DNA of 64,000 nucleotides from Agrobacterium tumefaciens (GCF_005221325.1 NZ_CP039888.1:496001-560000); one strand, 5' to 3'. Counted from the stretch's first letter, positions 8,601-18,246 are shown. Translations and numbers: made by a program. Notes: generated by a model from the letters alone, not told the origin.

Positions 8601-9596
8601 TTACAATATTCGCGCGCGCTTCAGGACGAACCAGGCGAGCGCCACCGAGATCACGATGAAGATGCTGGCTGCCATGGTGCCGCCGGTGCCGACGGTAAAC
8701 GGCAGTTCATCCGTATTCATGCCGAAGAAGCCGGTCACCAGCGATGGCGGCAGCAGGAATGCCGTCATCAGCGACAGGATATAAAGGTGCCGGTTGGTTT
8801 CCGACGAGAGTTTGGAATCGATTTCTTCATGCAGCAGCCTTGCGCGCTCCTGCAGCGCATAGACGTCGTGATCGACGGCCTCAAGCCGTCCCATCAGGCG
8901 CGAAGCGACATCCTCGAAACCGTCAGGCATCTCGTCGTCATCGACGGCCGAAGCGCGCCGCATCAGGGTGAGCACGGTGCGCAAATGCCGGTGCAGGCGA
9001 ACGACCGTTCGGCGCAGCGGAGCAAGGCGCCGCCGCTCGTCGCGGTTCTCGCTGTCATAGACCATGTCCTCGATGGCGTTGAGTTCCTCCGTCGTCTCCA
9101 TCACCAGATTGATGAGCGAGCGCTGGAATTCGGCAACGAGACCCTCGAAGACATGCGATGGCGTGAGGTAGCGGTTGGAATTCTTGTCGACCGCCGCCTT
9201 CAGCCGGTCCACCGAATGCAGAGGCTGCAGGCGGGTGGTGATGATGAAACGGTCGCTCACCGCAAAATGCAGCCAGCCGAAATCGCGGGTTTCCTTGTCG
9301 AACTCGCGCTGGAAATCGACCAGCGTGCCATAGAGCGATTTTTCATCGACCACGATGGAAGGATGCGTCTCATGGGTGGTGAGGCTTGCCCTTGCGGCTG
9401 GGTCAAGGCCGACGATCGTTTCGAGGAAGCCGGCAACCCGCTGGTCGGCGAGATTGAGATGCAGCCAATAGAACCCCTCATATCCGGTCATCTCGTCGAA
9501 GCCGGCATCGGGCGCCAGCCGGCGGCACGGAGCTTTTCCGGGCTGGAAGTGATAGGCCCAGACGAGGCCGGGAATGGTGGGCGTTATGAGATCCAT
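8601..9596 (-). CDS. CorA/ZntB-family metal ion transporter
   Basis: A 331-residue CorA-superfamily channel. A long cytoplasmic N-terminal part rich in helices is followed by two C-terminal membrane segments (near residues 268-290 and 306-327), with the pore signature GMN in TGFFGMNTDELP at about residues 292-294. The loop after GMN (TDELPF) is closer to ZntB-type proteins than to classic CorA, which has YGMNFExMPEL. Members form pentamers in the inner membrane and move divalent cations, Mg2+ or Zn2+; which one cannot be decided here. Confidence 0.87.
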   Translation of the reverse strand: MDLITPTIPGLVWAYHFQPGKAPCRRLAPDAGFDEMTGYEGFYWLHLNLADQRVAGFLETIVGLDPAARASLTTHETHPSIVVDEKSLYGTLVDFQREFDKETRDFGWLHFAVSDRFIITTRLQPLHSVDRLKAAVDKNSNRYLTPSHVFEGLVAEFQRSLINLVMETTEELNAIEDMVYDSENRDERRRLAPLRRTVVRLHRHLRTVLTLMRRASAVDDDEMPDGFEDVASRLMGRLEAVDHDVYALQERARLLHEEIDSKLSSETNRHLYILSLMTAFLLPPSLVTGFFGMNTDELPFTVGTGGTMAASIFIVISVALAWFVLKRARIL

Positions 9597-9747
9597 CTTG
9601 GCAGTCCTGACCGGCGGGATGGGAGGAGGGGAGGCGTCCGTCGTTCCGGTGTGGGAGCGGCAGCGGCGAGGCGCATATCAGCGCATGCTGAGCAAATTCA
9701 TATGACAGTTTTATAACAAGCCTGTCGAAATCGCGGGAATTTTCAAA

Positions 9748-9763
9748 TTGACGTTTACGTAAA
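9748..9763. promoter_or_regulatory. LiuR-like operator upstream of acyl-CoA dehydrogenase
   Basis: TTGACGTTTACGTAAA reads on the other strand as TTTACGTAAACGTCAA. That resembles, from memory, the operator of LiuR/MerR-type regulators of branched-chain amino acid and acyl-CoA degradation. It lies 54 bp before the ATG at 9818, in promoter position. No MerR gene lies in this window. Confidence 0.45.
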
Positions 9764-9817
9764 AATCATTTAGCCCGAGGGCAGTAGCAAGATGCAAGAG
9801 CTTCGGGAGGAGGCAGC

Positions 9818-11602
9818 ATGTATAGCGCGCCGGTGGATGATATCGCCTTTACACTCAAGCATGTAGCGGGTCTTGAAGACGCGCTCTCAAAGGGCGTGCT
9901 GGGTGATCTCGGTGAAGATCTGGTGGATGCCATTCTGCAGGAAGCCGGCCGTTTCGCCACGGAACAGGTCGCCCCGCTCGCCGATATTGGTGATCGCCAG
10001 GGCGCGAAGCTTGCCGATGGCAAGGTCACGACGCCGGATGGTTGGGCCGATCTTTACCGCCGGTGGGCGGAAGCTGGCTGGAACAGCCTGACGGCGCCTG
10101 AGGAATTCGGCGGTCAGAACCTGCCGCATATGCTGAATGTCGCAGCGCTGGAAATGTGGAATTCCGGCTCCATGGCTTTCGCGCTGGCGCCGACGCTCAC
10201 CATGGGCGCGGTGGAAGCCATCGTTACCCATGGCAGCAATGATCTGAAGCGCATCTATCTGCCGAAACTCGTGTCCGGCGAATGGACCGGCACCATGAAC
10301 CTCACCGAACCGCACGCAGGTTCGGACCTCGGCGTGCTGAAGACCCGGGCGGAGCGCAATGGGGACGGCACCTATCGCATCTTCGGCCAGAAGATTTTCA
10401 TCACCTGGGGCGAACATGATGCGGCCGATAATATCATCCACCTCGTTCTCGCCCGTCTGCCGGATGCGCCGGCCGGAACGCGCGGTATCTCGCTGTTCCT
10501 CGTGCCGAAATTCCTGCCCGATGAAAACGGCGCACCGGGCAGCCGCAACGACCTGTTTTGCCATTCGCTGGAACACAAGCTCGGCATTCACGGCTCGCCC
10601 ACCTGCACGATGATCTTCGGTGACGGCAAGTTCGGTGACGAAAAGGGCGCTCTCGGCTGGCTGATCGGCGAGGAGAACAAGGGCCTTGCCTGCATGTTCA
10701 CCATGATGAACAACGCCCGCCTTGCCGTCGGCATGCAGGGTGTGGCGATCTGCGAGGCTGCGACCCAGAAGGCGATCGAATACGCGAAAGAGCGTACGCA
10801 GGGCAAGGCGCCCGGCTGGCAGGGCTCCGGCATGAGCCCGATCATCGAACATCCCGATATCGCCAGAACGCTTCTGACGATGAAGGCACTGACGCAAGGA
10901 TCACGGGCGATTTCCTTCAGCTGCGCCCATGCCATCGACATGGCGCATGCGACCGAAGACGCCTCCCAGCGCGCTCACTGGCAGGAGCGCGCTGCCCTTC
11001 TCACTCCGATTGCCAAGTCCTTCTCCACCGATGCCGGTGTGGATGTCGCCTCCATGGGCATTCAGGTGCATGGCGGCATGGGCTTCATCGAGGAAACCGG
11101 CGCGGCACGCTATCTGCGCGATGCCCGTATCGCGCCGATCTACGAAGGCACCAACGGCATTCAGGCCATCGATCTGGTGTTGCGCAAGCTGCCGCTCTCC
11201 GAGGGTGCACAGGTGCGCGGTTTCATTGGCGAATTGCGCGAGATCGCCACCCGGACAGCCGCTTCGAACCGCGACGATCTCGGTGAGAGCGCCCGTTATC
11301 TCGAAACAAGCCTCGACGATCTGGAAACGACGACCGACTGGCTGCTCTCCCGCATCAAGGCAGGCGAAACCGAAACCGCGCTCGCCGGTGCCACAGCCTA
11401 TCAGCGCCTCTTCGGTCTGGCGCTCACTGGCGCCTATCTCGCCAAGGGCGCATTGGTCTCCGTCGATGATGGCAGGGGCGGGCATCGCGCAGCACTTTGC
11501 CGTTTCACGGCGGAAAACCTGCTGGCAGAAACGGCGGCGCTGAAGGATCGTGTTATCGCTGGCGCGGCAAGCCTTGCCGCCGCCCGCACCCTGTTGGCTT
11601 GA
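9818..11602 (+). CDS. Acyl-CoA dehydrogenase with C-terminal extension domain
   Basis: A 594-residue FAD enzyme that introduces the alpha-beta double bond into acyl-CoA. The usual N-terminal, middle (MNLTEPHAGSDLG, IFITWGEHD) and C-terminal domains are present; VHGGMGFIEETGAARYLRDA and IYEGTNGIQAIDL mark the active-site end. About 130 further residues form the C-terminal domain seen in the 590-600 residue class, which also includes methylmercaptopropionyl-CoA dehydrogenases (DmdC). Substrate cannot be assigned. The ATG has GGGAGGAGG 5 bases upstream. The enoyl-CoA hydratase 10 bp downstream makes a beta-oxidation pair. A LiuR-like operator precedes the gene. Confidence 0.92.
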   Translation: MYSAPVDDIAFTLKHVAGLEDALSKGVLGDLGEDLVDAILQEAGRFATEQVAPLADIGDRQGAKLADGKVTTPDGWADLYRRWAEAGWNSLTAPEEFGGQNLPHMLNVAALEMWNSGSMAFALAPTLTMGAVEAIVTHGSNDLKRIYLPKLVSGEWTGTMNLTEPHAGSDLGVLKTRAERNGDGTYRIFGQKIFITWGEHDAADNIIHLVLARLPDAPAGTRGISLFLVPKFLPDENGAPGSRNDLFCHSLEHKLGIHGSPTCTMIFGDGKFGDEKGALGWLIGEENKGLACMFTMMNNARLAVGMQGVAICEAATQKAIEYAKERTQGKAPGWQGSGMSPIIEHPDIARTLLTMKALTQGSRAISFSCAHAIDMAHATEDASQRAHWQERAALLTPIAKSFSTDAGVDVASMGIQVHGGMGFIEETGAARYLRDARIAPIYEGTNGIQAIDLVLRKLPLSEGAQVRGFIGELREIATRTAASNRDDLGESARYLETSLDDLETTTDWLLSRIKAGETETALAGATAYQRLFGLALTGAYLAKGALVSVDDGRGGHRAALCRFTAENLLAETAALKDRVIAGAASLAAARTLLA

Positions 11603-11612
11603 GGAGTTTCAG

Positions 11613-12371
11613 ATGTCGGACGATCATATTCTTGTCGAGCCGGTTGGTCATGCGCCGGAGGTTCTGGCCATCCGCTTCAACCGGCCGGAGAAGAAAAACG
11701 CCATCACCGATGCCATGTATCTGCGCATGGCCGAAGCCCTGCATGCCGCCAATGCGAACCCCGAAATTCGGGTAGTCGCATTTCTTGGCACGGAAGGCTG
11801 CTTTTCCGCTGGCAATGATATGGCCGATTTCCTGGCCTTCGCCATGTCGGGCGGCAAGGGCAAGCTTGCGGCACTTGAGTTTCTGAAAGCGCTGGTCGCC
11901 TTCGAAAAGCCTCTGGTTTCAGGAGTGGACGGGCTCGCCATCGGCATCGGCACGACGCTGAACCTGCATTGCGACCTGACGGTCGCCTCCAGCCGCAGCC
12001 TGTTCAAGACGCCCTTCGTGGATCTGGCGCTGGTGCCGGAAGCAGCCTCCAGCCTGCTGGTGCCGAAACTCATCGGCCACCAGCGCGCTTTTGCGCTGCT
12101 TGCCATGGGCGAGGGTTTTTCGGCCGAACAGGCGATGCAGGCCGGCCTGATCTGGAAGGTTGTCGCGTCAGAACATGTCGAAACCGAAACGCTGGCGCTC
12201 GCCATCCGCCTCGCCGCCAAACCGCAGCAGGCGCTGAAGATCGCCCGCGACCTGGTCCGCGGCAACCCGCAGGACATACTTGCCCGCATCGAAGAGGAAG
12301 GCCGCCACTTCATCGCGCAGTTGCAGAGTGCGGAAGCCCGTGCCGCCTTCGAGGCATTCATGCGCCGTTAA
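11613..12371 (+). CDS. Enoyl-CoA hydratase/isomerase family protein (crotonase)
   Basis: A 252-residue crotonase-fold protein. The oxyanion-hole segments are visible as FLGTEGCFSAGNDMADF and DGLAIGIGTTLNLHCDL. It acts on enoyl-CoA esters made by the dehydrogenase 10 bp upstream, most likely adding water in beta-oxidation. One catalytic glutamate position of classic hydratases reads VDLALVPEAASS here, so an acid residue is kept, although isomerase activity is possible. The start at 11613 follows GAGGAG, which overlaps the end of the upstream gene's stop region. Confidence 0.9.
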   Translation: MSDDHILVEPVGHAPEVLAIRFNRPEKKNAITDAMYLRMAEALHAANANPEIRVVAFLGTEGCFSAGNDMADFLAFAMSGGKGKLAALEFLKALVAFEKPLVSGVDGLAIGIGTTLNLHCDLTVASSRSLFKTPFVDLALVPEAASSLLVPKLIGHQRAFALLAMGEGFSAEQAMQAGLIWKVVASEHVETETLALAIRLAAKPQQALKIARDLVRGNPQDILARIEEEGRHFIAQLQSAEARAAFEAFMRR

Positions 12372-12430
12372 GCGTTCCGGCAGGAATTCCTTGCTGTTAA
12401 GCAACCGGGCAATATGGGTTGGGTTAAATA

Positions 12431-12784
12431 ATGCAACGTCATCGTCCGAAGGCCACCCGCATGCGTCACGCCGTGTTCGCCCTGTCCGTCTTCCTCTGCG
12501 CCGCCACTGTTACCGAAGCGGCGGCGATATCACGCCCTCCGGCCGCTTCCACCGGCAATGTCGTTCTGGCGCAATCGGTCATTATCGAAGATGATAGCCA
12601 GGACTATAACTCCAGCAACAATCGCGACCGCCAGCGCCGCGCGCGTTTCGTCTGCGTCATTACCCCGCCGGAGAGCGCCAATCGCCGCCGGCCCTATATC
12701 TGCCCGCTGGAACGGGGCCGCGTCGGCGGTTCCTGCCGCTGCTCGGGCGTGGTCGGCAGCGGCACGGTCGATACCGCCTGGTGA
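12431..12784 (+). CDS. Small secreted hypothetical protein, Cys-containing
   Basis: A 117-residue protein with a signal peptide; the hydrophobic core RHAVFALSVFLCAATVTEA ends near AAA. The mature part is basic and polar, and ends with CVITPPE, YICPLERG and SCRCSGVVGSG, holding four cysteines that could form two periplasmic disulfides. I recognise no family with certainty. An alternative start at 12461 would still keep the signal peptide. Its stop touches the stop of the convergent methyltransferase gene. Function unknown. Confidence 0.65.
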   Translation: MQRHRPKATRMRHAVFALSVFLCAATVTEAAAISRPPAASTGNVVLAQSVIIEDDSQDYNSSNNRDRQRRARFVCVITPPESANRRRPYICPLERGRVGGSCRCSGVVGSGTVDTAW

Positions 12785-14035
12785 TTATTTCTCCAGCACA
12801 GCCACCGCTTCCACATGCGGTGACCACAGGAACTGGTCGACCGGCGTGACACGGGTGACGCGATAGCCGCCTTCCGTGAGGATGGCGAGATCCCGTGCGA
12901 GCGTCAGCGGATTGCAGCTCACTGCAACGATCCTTTTCACCGTGCTGCGGGCCAGCTCCTTGCACTGGAATTCCGCACCGGCACGCGGCGGATCGAAGAT
13001 GACAGCATCGTAATTCTTGAGTTCGCTTGTCATCAGCGGCCGGCGGAAGAGATCGCGCTTCTCGACACTCACGGGCTTCAGGCCCTGCGTATTGCGGGCG
13101 GCAAAATCGAGTGCCTTCAGCGGCTTGTCTTCCGCTTCCACCGCATGCACCCGGCCGATGCGCGCGAGCCGCAGCGCAAAGGTGCCGGAACCACAGAAGA
13201 GATCGGCAATGCGTTTGGATTTGCCGACATGGGCAAGCACCAGCTCCGCCATCGCGTCTTCGGCCTGCTTCGTTGCCTGCGTAAAGCCGCCGGCCGGCGG
13301 TGAAACCGGAACGCCGCCGAATTCGATGATCGGCTTTTGCGGTTCGATCAGGATTTCACCCGACAGCGAAACGCGGGCAATGCCGCGCATGGCAAGAACC
13401 GTTTCCGTGAGCGTGCGCCGCTGCTTGTCGTTGACCGACTTGATGCCCTCGACGGAAATATCGAGACCGGAGAGCGTTTCGAGAACGGTGATGCGGAACG
13501 GCTCGGCATTCGCCACCATGGAAAGCCCGATGGCTCTGATAGCATCGAGCCGTGAGACGATGCCGGGCGAGGTGACGGGACATTCCTCGATGGCGACGAT
13601 GTGATGGCTGTTCGCCTGGCTGAAGCCCAGCAGCAGGCCCTTTTCCGTCCGGCGGGCAGCAAACACCGCACGACGGCGCTCGCCGGGACGACAGATGACG
13701 AGATCGTCTACATCAGGCGTCAGGCCCTTCGATTTCAGCGCGGACACCACCAATTCCCGCTTGTAGGCATGGTAAGGCGCATCGGCGAAATGCTGCAGCG
13801 AACAGCCGCCGCAGGTGCCGTTCTTTCCCTCGGGGCCGAAGTGGCGGCAGGCGGGTTCACGTCGGTCTGCCGAGGCCTGCGCTATCGACATGACGGTGCC
13901 GAGCTCCTTGACCTTGGCGATGGCGACCGTTTCGCCGGGCAGCGCGAAAGGCACATAGACCGGACCGTCGGGACAGTGTGCGATGCCATCGCCCTGCGCG
14001 CCGAGGCTCTTGATGGTGACCGTCTGGGTGCTCAT
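12785..14035 (-). CDS. 23S rRNA (uracil-C5)-methyltransferase family protein (RlmD/RumA-like)
   Basis: A 416-residue SAM-dependent m5U methyltransferase. An N-terminal TRAM domain (residues about 1-55) precedes a 4Fe-4S motif with C63, C75 and C78 (CRHFGPEGKNGTCGGCSLQH). The Rossmann domain has DLFCGSGTFALRLA, and the catalytic cysteine is C374 in VSCNPLTLARDL. RlmD methylates U1939 of 23S rRNA; the exact target here is inferred from the family. The start codon overlaps the stop of the tlyA-like gene by four bases (14032-14035), so the two RNA methyltransferases are co-translated. The stop abuts that of the convergent small secreted protein. Confidence 0.9.
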   Translation of the reverse strand: MSTQTVTIKSLGAQGDGIAHCPDGPVYVPFALPGETVAIAKVKELGTVMSIAQASADRREPACRHFGPEGKNGTCGGCSLQHFADAPYHAYKRELVVSALKSKGLTPDVDDLVICRPGERRRAVFAARRTEKGLLLGFSQANSHHIVAIEECPVTSPGIVSRLDAIRAIGLSMVANAEPFRITVLETLSGLDISVEGIKSVNDKQRRTLTETVLAMRGIARVSLSGEILIEPQKPIIEFGGVPVSPPAGGFTQATKQAEDAMAELVLAHVGKSKRIADLFCGSGTFALRLARIGRVHAVEAEDKPLKALDFAARNTQGLKPVSVEKRDLFRRPLMTSELKNYDAVIFDPPRAGAEFQCKELARSTVKRIVAVSCNPLTLARDLAILTEGGYRVTRVTPVDQFLWSPHVEAVAVLEK

Positions 14036-14784
14036 GGCTTTTCGCCTCCGAGAAGAAATTCGACATTGCCGTCGCCGCCGGAAATCGGCGAGGGAATGAG
14101 GCCGAGGCTTTTCCAGCCCATGTCTTCGGTCAGCCAGCGTTCCAGCTCGGCCGCCACGGCGGGCGCAGTTTCCGGCTCCTTCAGAAGCCCGGCCTTGCTG
14201 ATGGCATCGCGTCCCGCCTCGAATTGCGGCTTGACTAGCAGAACCGCCAGAGCACCTGGTTCCGCAAGCTCGAGCGCCGGAGCAAGCGCAAGCTTCAGCG
14301 AAATAAAGGACACGTCGGAAACGATAAAGCCGATGGGTCGCTCATCGATATCGTCAGCGGTGAGGAAGCGGGCATTCAGCCCTTCCAGACTGGTGACGCG
14401 CGGATCGTTCTCGATCCTTGGATGGATTTGCCCGTGGCCGACATCGATGGCGACGACGTGTTTCGCGCCGCGATGCAACAGCACCTCGGTGAAGCCGCCG
14501 GTGGATGCGCCGACGTCAAGGCAGTCAAGGCCCCTCGGATCGAGCTTGAAATGATCGAGCGCGGCCGTGAGCTTGAGGGCGGCGCGCGAGACGTAAGCCT
14601 GCGCCGGATCGGTAATGGCGATCTTGACGTTTGCAGCGACTGTCTGGCTCGGTTTGGTGACGATCTTGCCGTTCACGCTCACGGTGCCGCGCGAAACCGC
14701 ATCGCGCGCACGCGAGCGGCTGGCAAAGTGGCCACGCGACACAAGAAGCTGGTCTAGCCGTTCATTTTCAGATGTTTTGGACAT
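14032..14784 (-). CDS. tlyA: TlyA-family rRNA 2'-O-methyltransferase (S4 + FtsJ domains)
   Basis: A 250-residue protein with an N-terminal S4 RNA-binding domain (ERLDQLLVSRGHFASRSRARD, about residues 7-27) and an FtsJ-like SAM domain with CLDVGASTGGFTEVLLHRGA. TlyA proteins, often mislabelled hemolysin A, methylate ribose positions in 16S/23S rRNA. It overlaps the RlmD-like gene by four bases on the same strand. In many alphaproteobacteria tlyA follows xseB-dxs; here dxs lies 6.5 kb away, with unrelated genes between. Confidence 0.9.
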   Translation of the reverse strand: MSKTSENERLDQLLVSRGHFASRSRARDAVSRGTVSVNGKIVTKPSQTVAANVKIAITDPAQAYVSRAALKLTAALDHFKLDPRGLDCLDVGASTGGFTEVLLHRGAKHVVAIDVGHGQIHPRIENDPRVTSLEGLNARFLTADDIDERPIGFIVSDVSFISLKLALAPALELAEPGALAVLLVKPQFEAGRDAISKAGLLKEPETAPAVAAELERWLTEDMGWKSLGLIPSPISGGDGNVEFLLGGEKP

Positions 14785-15061
14785 GATCCCGTGTCAATGA
14801 CCGCCAAACCCCGCAGATGCAAGCGATTTATCGCTGGAACCGCCCCACAAGCCCTCCGGGAGAGAAAAGAAATAGCCTCGGGTATCAGGAAAACGACATA
14901 TGAGATTAATCCAATATAAAGTCTTCTAATGCACTTTGTCCGCAAGGCCCGTGCGGCCGGTCGGAACCTGCCATGACGGCGTCTCCCCCATTTTCCAGAA
15001 ATTGCGGCCGTTGCAGCGCAGACGTTTGCTCCGTGGCATCGGGTCGCCGAGAGAGTTTGCG

Positions 15062-17083
15062 ATGTCGCTGAAAAATCTCCCCATTAACCTGAAGCTCATA
15101 GCCACCTTCTGTGCCTTGATGGGCGTGTGTCTGCTTGCGTCTGCGGTCGTGTTCTGGCAGACGCGGGGGAGCGAGCTTGTCACGATCGAAAACAACCGCA
15201 CCAAGGACATCATTCAGGCTGTGGATGGTGCGACGGCCGCCATGCTGGAACAGGCCGTCAACCAGCGCGGTTTCCTGCTATTCCGCAGCGACAGCACCTA
15301 TAATGATGTCTTCGCCCAGCGCGACCTGATGCTGAAGAAGCTCAGTGACGCCCGCGCCCTGGCGGCCGGCCAGCCTGATATCCTGAAGTCCATCGACGAT
15401 ATGGAAAAATCCGCGACCGTCTTCTTCAAGGAACTGGCCGAGCCGCAGATCGCCGCCCGCAAGACGACGGAAGCGCCGATTTCCGAAATCATCGAGATCG
15501 GCCGTAACCAGGCGAAGGGACAGCTTGATGGCTTCCGCGCTTCCGCCGCCAAGATCAAGGAACAGCTGAACGGCCTGTCCACCATCTACGCCGCTGAACA
15601 GCAGGCTGCTGCCCGCAATCTGGAATACGCGCTTCTCGGCGGCGGTGCCGTCGCCGGCCTGCTCGCCGTTATCCTGATCTGGGCTCTGTCGCGCTCCATC
15701 GTCACGCCGATCGTCGGCATGACGGCGGCCATGAGCCGGCTTGCCGATGGCGATCTGACGACGGAAGTGCCCGCCACGGATCGTGGCGACGAAGTCGGCA
15801 AGATGGCGAAGGCCGTTCTGGTCTTCAAGGAAGCCGGTCTCGAAAAATCCCGCCTTGCCGGCGAGACTGACCGCATGCGCTCCGCGACGGAGGCCGAACG
15901 CCGCCGCAACGAGGAAGAAAAGGCGCGTGACGAAGCCGCCAGCGCTTTTGCCAGCGCCGAGCTTGGCAAGGGCCTCGCCGCACTTGCGGATGGCGATCTT
16001 TCCTATCGCATTGAAACGCCTTTTGTGCCTGCCATTGATCCGGTTCGCGTCAATTTCAACAGCGCAGTCGAAAAGCTGCAGCAGGCGCTGCGCACGGTTG
16101 GTGAAAACGCTGCCGCCATCAATGCCGGGGCTTCGGAAATGCTCTCTGCCGCCGACGACCTGTCGCGCCGGACCGAACAGCAGGCGGCCTCCATCGAGGA
16201 AACCGCCGCGGCTCTGGAAGAAGTCACCACCACCGTGCGCGATAGTGCCCGCGGTGCGGAAGATGCCGGCAATCTGGTCCAGCGCGCCCGCGCCGGTGCG
16301 GAGAAGTCCGGTGTTGTGGTTCGCAAGGCGGTTGCCGCCATGCGCGAAATCGAGAAATCCTCGGGTGAAATCGGCAATATCATCGGCGTCATCGACGATA
16401 TCGCCTTCCAGACCAACCTTCTGGCGCTGAATGCCGGTGTGGAAGCCGCCCGCGCCGGTGATGCCGGCAAGGGTTTTGCCGTTGTCGCACAGGAAGTTCG
16501 CGAACTTGCCCAGCGCTCCGCCAATGCCGCCAAGGAAATCAAGACGCTGATCGGCGCTTCCAGCCAGCAGGTGGAAAACGGCGTCAATCTGGTCGATGAG
16601 ACCGGCAAGGCTCTGGAACTCATCGTGTCGGAAGTCGAAGAGATCAACGCCCATGTCAGCGCCATCGTCGTTGCCGCCCGCGAACAGGCGACCGGCCTGC
16701 AGGAAATCAACACCGCCGTGAACACCATGGATCAGGGCACGCAGCAGAATGCCGCCATGGTGGAACAGCAGACCGCCGCCAGCCATTCGCTGGCCCGCGA
16801 AGCCGAAGCGCTGAACGGCCTGCTTGGCCAGTTCCGGATGGGCGGCACGCGCGCCGCCGTCGCCGGTGCCGGCGGATATTCCGCGCCGCGCCAGTCTTCC
16901 GCCAGGCCCGCCTTCCAGCCTGCGCCCGCTGGGCCGGTCCGCAAGGCTCCGGTCAAGTCGGCTTCCGCAACCGCACGGCCGGTCGCTTCTCCCGCCCGCG
17001 CACTTGGCCAGAGCCTCGCCCGCGCCTTCGGCGGCGCTGCCGAAGCACCGGCTGCCAAGGATCAGGACTGGACGGAATTCTGA
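15062..17083 (+). CDS. Methyl-accepting chemotaxis protein
   Basis: A 673-residue membrane receptor. TM1 is near residues 9-31; a helical periplasmic sensor of about 150 residues follows, then TM2 ([20 protein letters not shown], near 190-209), HAMP regions and a cytoplasmic coiled coil. The signalling tip contains [21 protein letters not shown], binding CheA/CheW. After an Ala/Pro-rich linker the chain ends in DWTEF, which resembles the xWxxF pentapeptide that tethers CheR and CheB. The ligand is unknown. The ATG at 15062 directly precedes TM1, with GAGAGA upstream. A strong terminator follows. No other chemotaxis genes are in the window. Confidence 0.93.
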   Translation: MSLKNLPINLKLIATFCALMGVCLLASAVVFWQTRGSELVTIENNRTKDIIQAVDGATAAMLEQAVNQRGFLLFRSDSTYNDVFAQRDLMLKKLSDARALAAGQPDILKSIDDMEKSATVFFKELAEPQIAARKTTEAPISEIIEIGRNQAKGQLDGFRASAAKIKEQLNGLSTIYAAEQQAAARNLEYALLGGGAVAGLLAVILIWALSRSIVTPIVGMTAAMSRLADGDLTTEVPATDRGDEVGKMAKAVLVFKEAGLEKSRLAGETDRMRSATEAERRRNEEEKARDEAASAFASAELGKGLAALADGDLSYRIETPFVPAIDPVRVNFNSAVEKLQQALRTVGENAAAINAGASEMLSAADDLSRRTEQQAASIEETAAALEEVTTTVRDSARGAEDAGNLVQRARAGAEKSGVVVRKAVAAMREIEKSSGEIGNIIGVIDDIAFQTNLLALNAGVEAARAGDAGKGFAVVAQEVRELAQRSANAAKEIKTLIGASSQQVENGVNLVDETGKALELIVSEVEEINAHVSAIVVAAREQATGLQEINTAVNTMDQGTQQNAAMVEQQTAASHSLAREAEALNGLLGQFRMGGTRAAVAGAGGYSAPRQSSARPAFQPAPAGPVRKAPVKSASATARPVASPARALGQSLARAFGGAAEAPAAKDQDWTEF

Positions 17084-17109
17084 GACCGGTTTTTAGACTG
17101 AGCAATAGA

Positions 17110-17135
17110 AAACGGGGCCGCAAGGCCCCGCTTTT
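17110..17135. terminator. Intrinsic terminator after chemotaxis receptor gene
   Basis: CGGGGCC, GCAA loop, GGCCCCG followed by CTTTT, 30 bp after the stop. It sits between convergent genes and could act in both directions. Confidence 0.85.
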
Positions 17136-17164
17136 GCGTCGTCTCTTGAGACGGGTAACATCGC

Positions 17165-18127
17165 CTATGTTCCCTGCAGCCGGAACATCCGTGCGAAAAA
17201 CTGCTCGTCAGACAGGCGATGAAGCAGGGCGGCAATGACGGTGGTCGCGGCAATGGCGAAAACAAGCCGCCCGATGAGAACACCATAGACATCGGCGCCC
17301 AGCGACATCACCACGAGCGTGTCTTCAATCACGCTATGGGCAAAACCCATGAACACGCAGGACAGAAACACCTGGCGTGGGGAGATCGCCCCCGATTGCG
17401 CCTCGCGGATCAGGAAACCCGCGCCATAGGAAATCCCCAGAAATAGACCGATGGCGGTGAGATGTTCCGCCTCGCCGCGAATGCCGGCAAGACGCAGGAG
17501 CGGTGAAAGCGCCTTCATCATCAGCGCCAGCAGGCCGGTCACGCGAAGGATTTCAAGTCCGAACGACAAAGCGAGAAGGATGACCAGCATCCAGACCATG
17601 GTTTCCCCGAGACCGAGGAAATAGCCGGCCCAATCAGGCGTGGCGCTCATTGCAATCCAGGCAGGGTTCACCGGTGCCGACAACCATCCCGTCGCTTCCA
17701 GAAGCTGGTGCAGGAGAAACGCATAAAGCAGCCCGCCGCCGATGCGCAGTACCGTGGAAACGAGTATGCCCGGTCCCGCCCTGGCGATGATCTTCTGCTC
17801 GATGGGCAGGGCATGGGCAAAGAGGATGAGTGCGGAAAAAACGGTGATATCCGCAACGCTCAATGACGATGCGGGCACGAGCGTGAAGATGAGCGGCACC
17901 GCGCCCCATATGCCGACCAGCATCGCCGTCAGCCAGGCAAGACCGAGTTCCGGGGGAAGCCCGATGAGGCTCATGACGGGCGCAAAGGCAGGCGCCACCG
18001 CCTCGATTGCCCCCATTCTCGAAAAAACTTCGGTCAATATGGCGATCGGAACCGTGATCCGCACCAGCACCCAGTAAATTGCGAGCGTTTCCCGCGTTTT
18101 CTGCCTGATGGTTGCGAAAAATGGCAT
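17165..18127 (-). CDS. Nucleoside-recognition (Gate) domain membrane protein
   Basis: A 320-residue polytopic inner-membrane protein with about eight hydrophobic segments. Two similar halves carry small-residue-rich loops such as FLGISYGAGFLIREA and FMGFAHSVIEDTLVVMSLG, which resemble the Gate (nucleoside recognition) domain found in nucleoside transporters and SpoVV/YjiH-type proteins. The substrate is unknown. GGGAG lies about 8 bases before the ATG at 18127. It is divergent from an Lrp-type regulator whose putative operator lies in the shared 119-bp gap, so the transporter is a likely target of that regulator. Confidence 0.75.
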   Translation of the reverse strand: MPFFATIRQKTRETLAIYWVLVRITVPIAILTEVFSRMGAIEAVAPAFAPVMSLIGLPPELGLAWLTAMLVGIWGAVPLIFTLVPASSLSVADITVFSALILFAHALPIEQKIIARAGPGILVSTVLRIGGGLLYAFLLHQLLEATGWLSAPVNPAWIAMSATPDWAGYFLGLGETMVWMLVILLALSFGLEILRVTGLLALMMKALSPLLRLAGIRGEAEHLTAIGLFLGISYGAGFLIREAQSGAISPRQVFLSCVFMGFAHSVIEDTLVVMSLGADVYGVLIGRLVFAIAATTVIAALLHRLSDEQFFARMFRLQGT

Positions 18128-18201
18128 GTGAGGCTCCCTGAAACTTGTCCCTCTTCTCTAGGCTGAAGCCTTTCGCATTTGTGGTCAGAGATTGCATTAT
18201 C

Positions 18202-18218
18202 TTGCAATTTTATTGCAA
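18202..18218. promoter_or_regulatory. Palindromic operator in Lrp/transporter divergent promoter
   Basis: TTGCAAT, TTT, ATTGCAA is a perfect dyad, and a further TTGCA copy lies at 18192, about one helical turn to the left. This pattern suits an Lrp/AsnC-family protein, which binds phased dyads. It lies 29 bp before the regulator start and 75 bp before the transporter start. Confidence 0.6.
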
Positions 18219-18246
18219 ATACACTGAAGGGAGTTATGCTGCCGGC

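Noticed and set aside
15278..16786. Leftward open frame of 502 codons opposite the chemotaxis receptor
   Set aside because: Gly/Asp-rich mirror translation of a G+C-rich gene; the plus strand has a clear MCP signalling domain.
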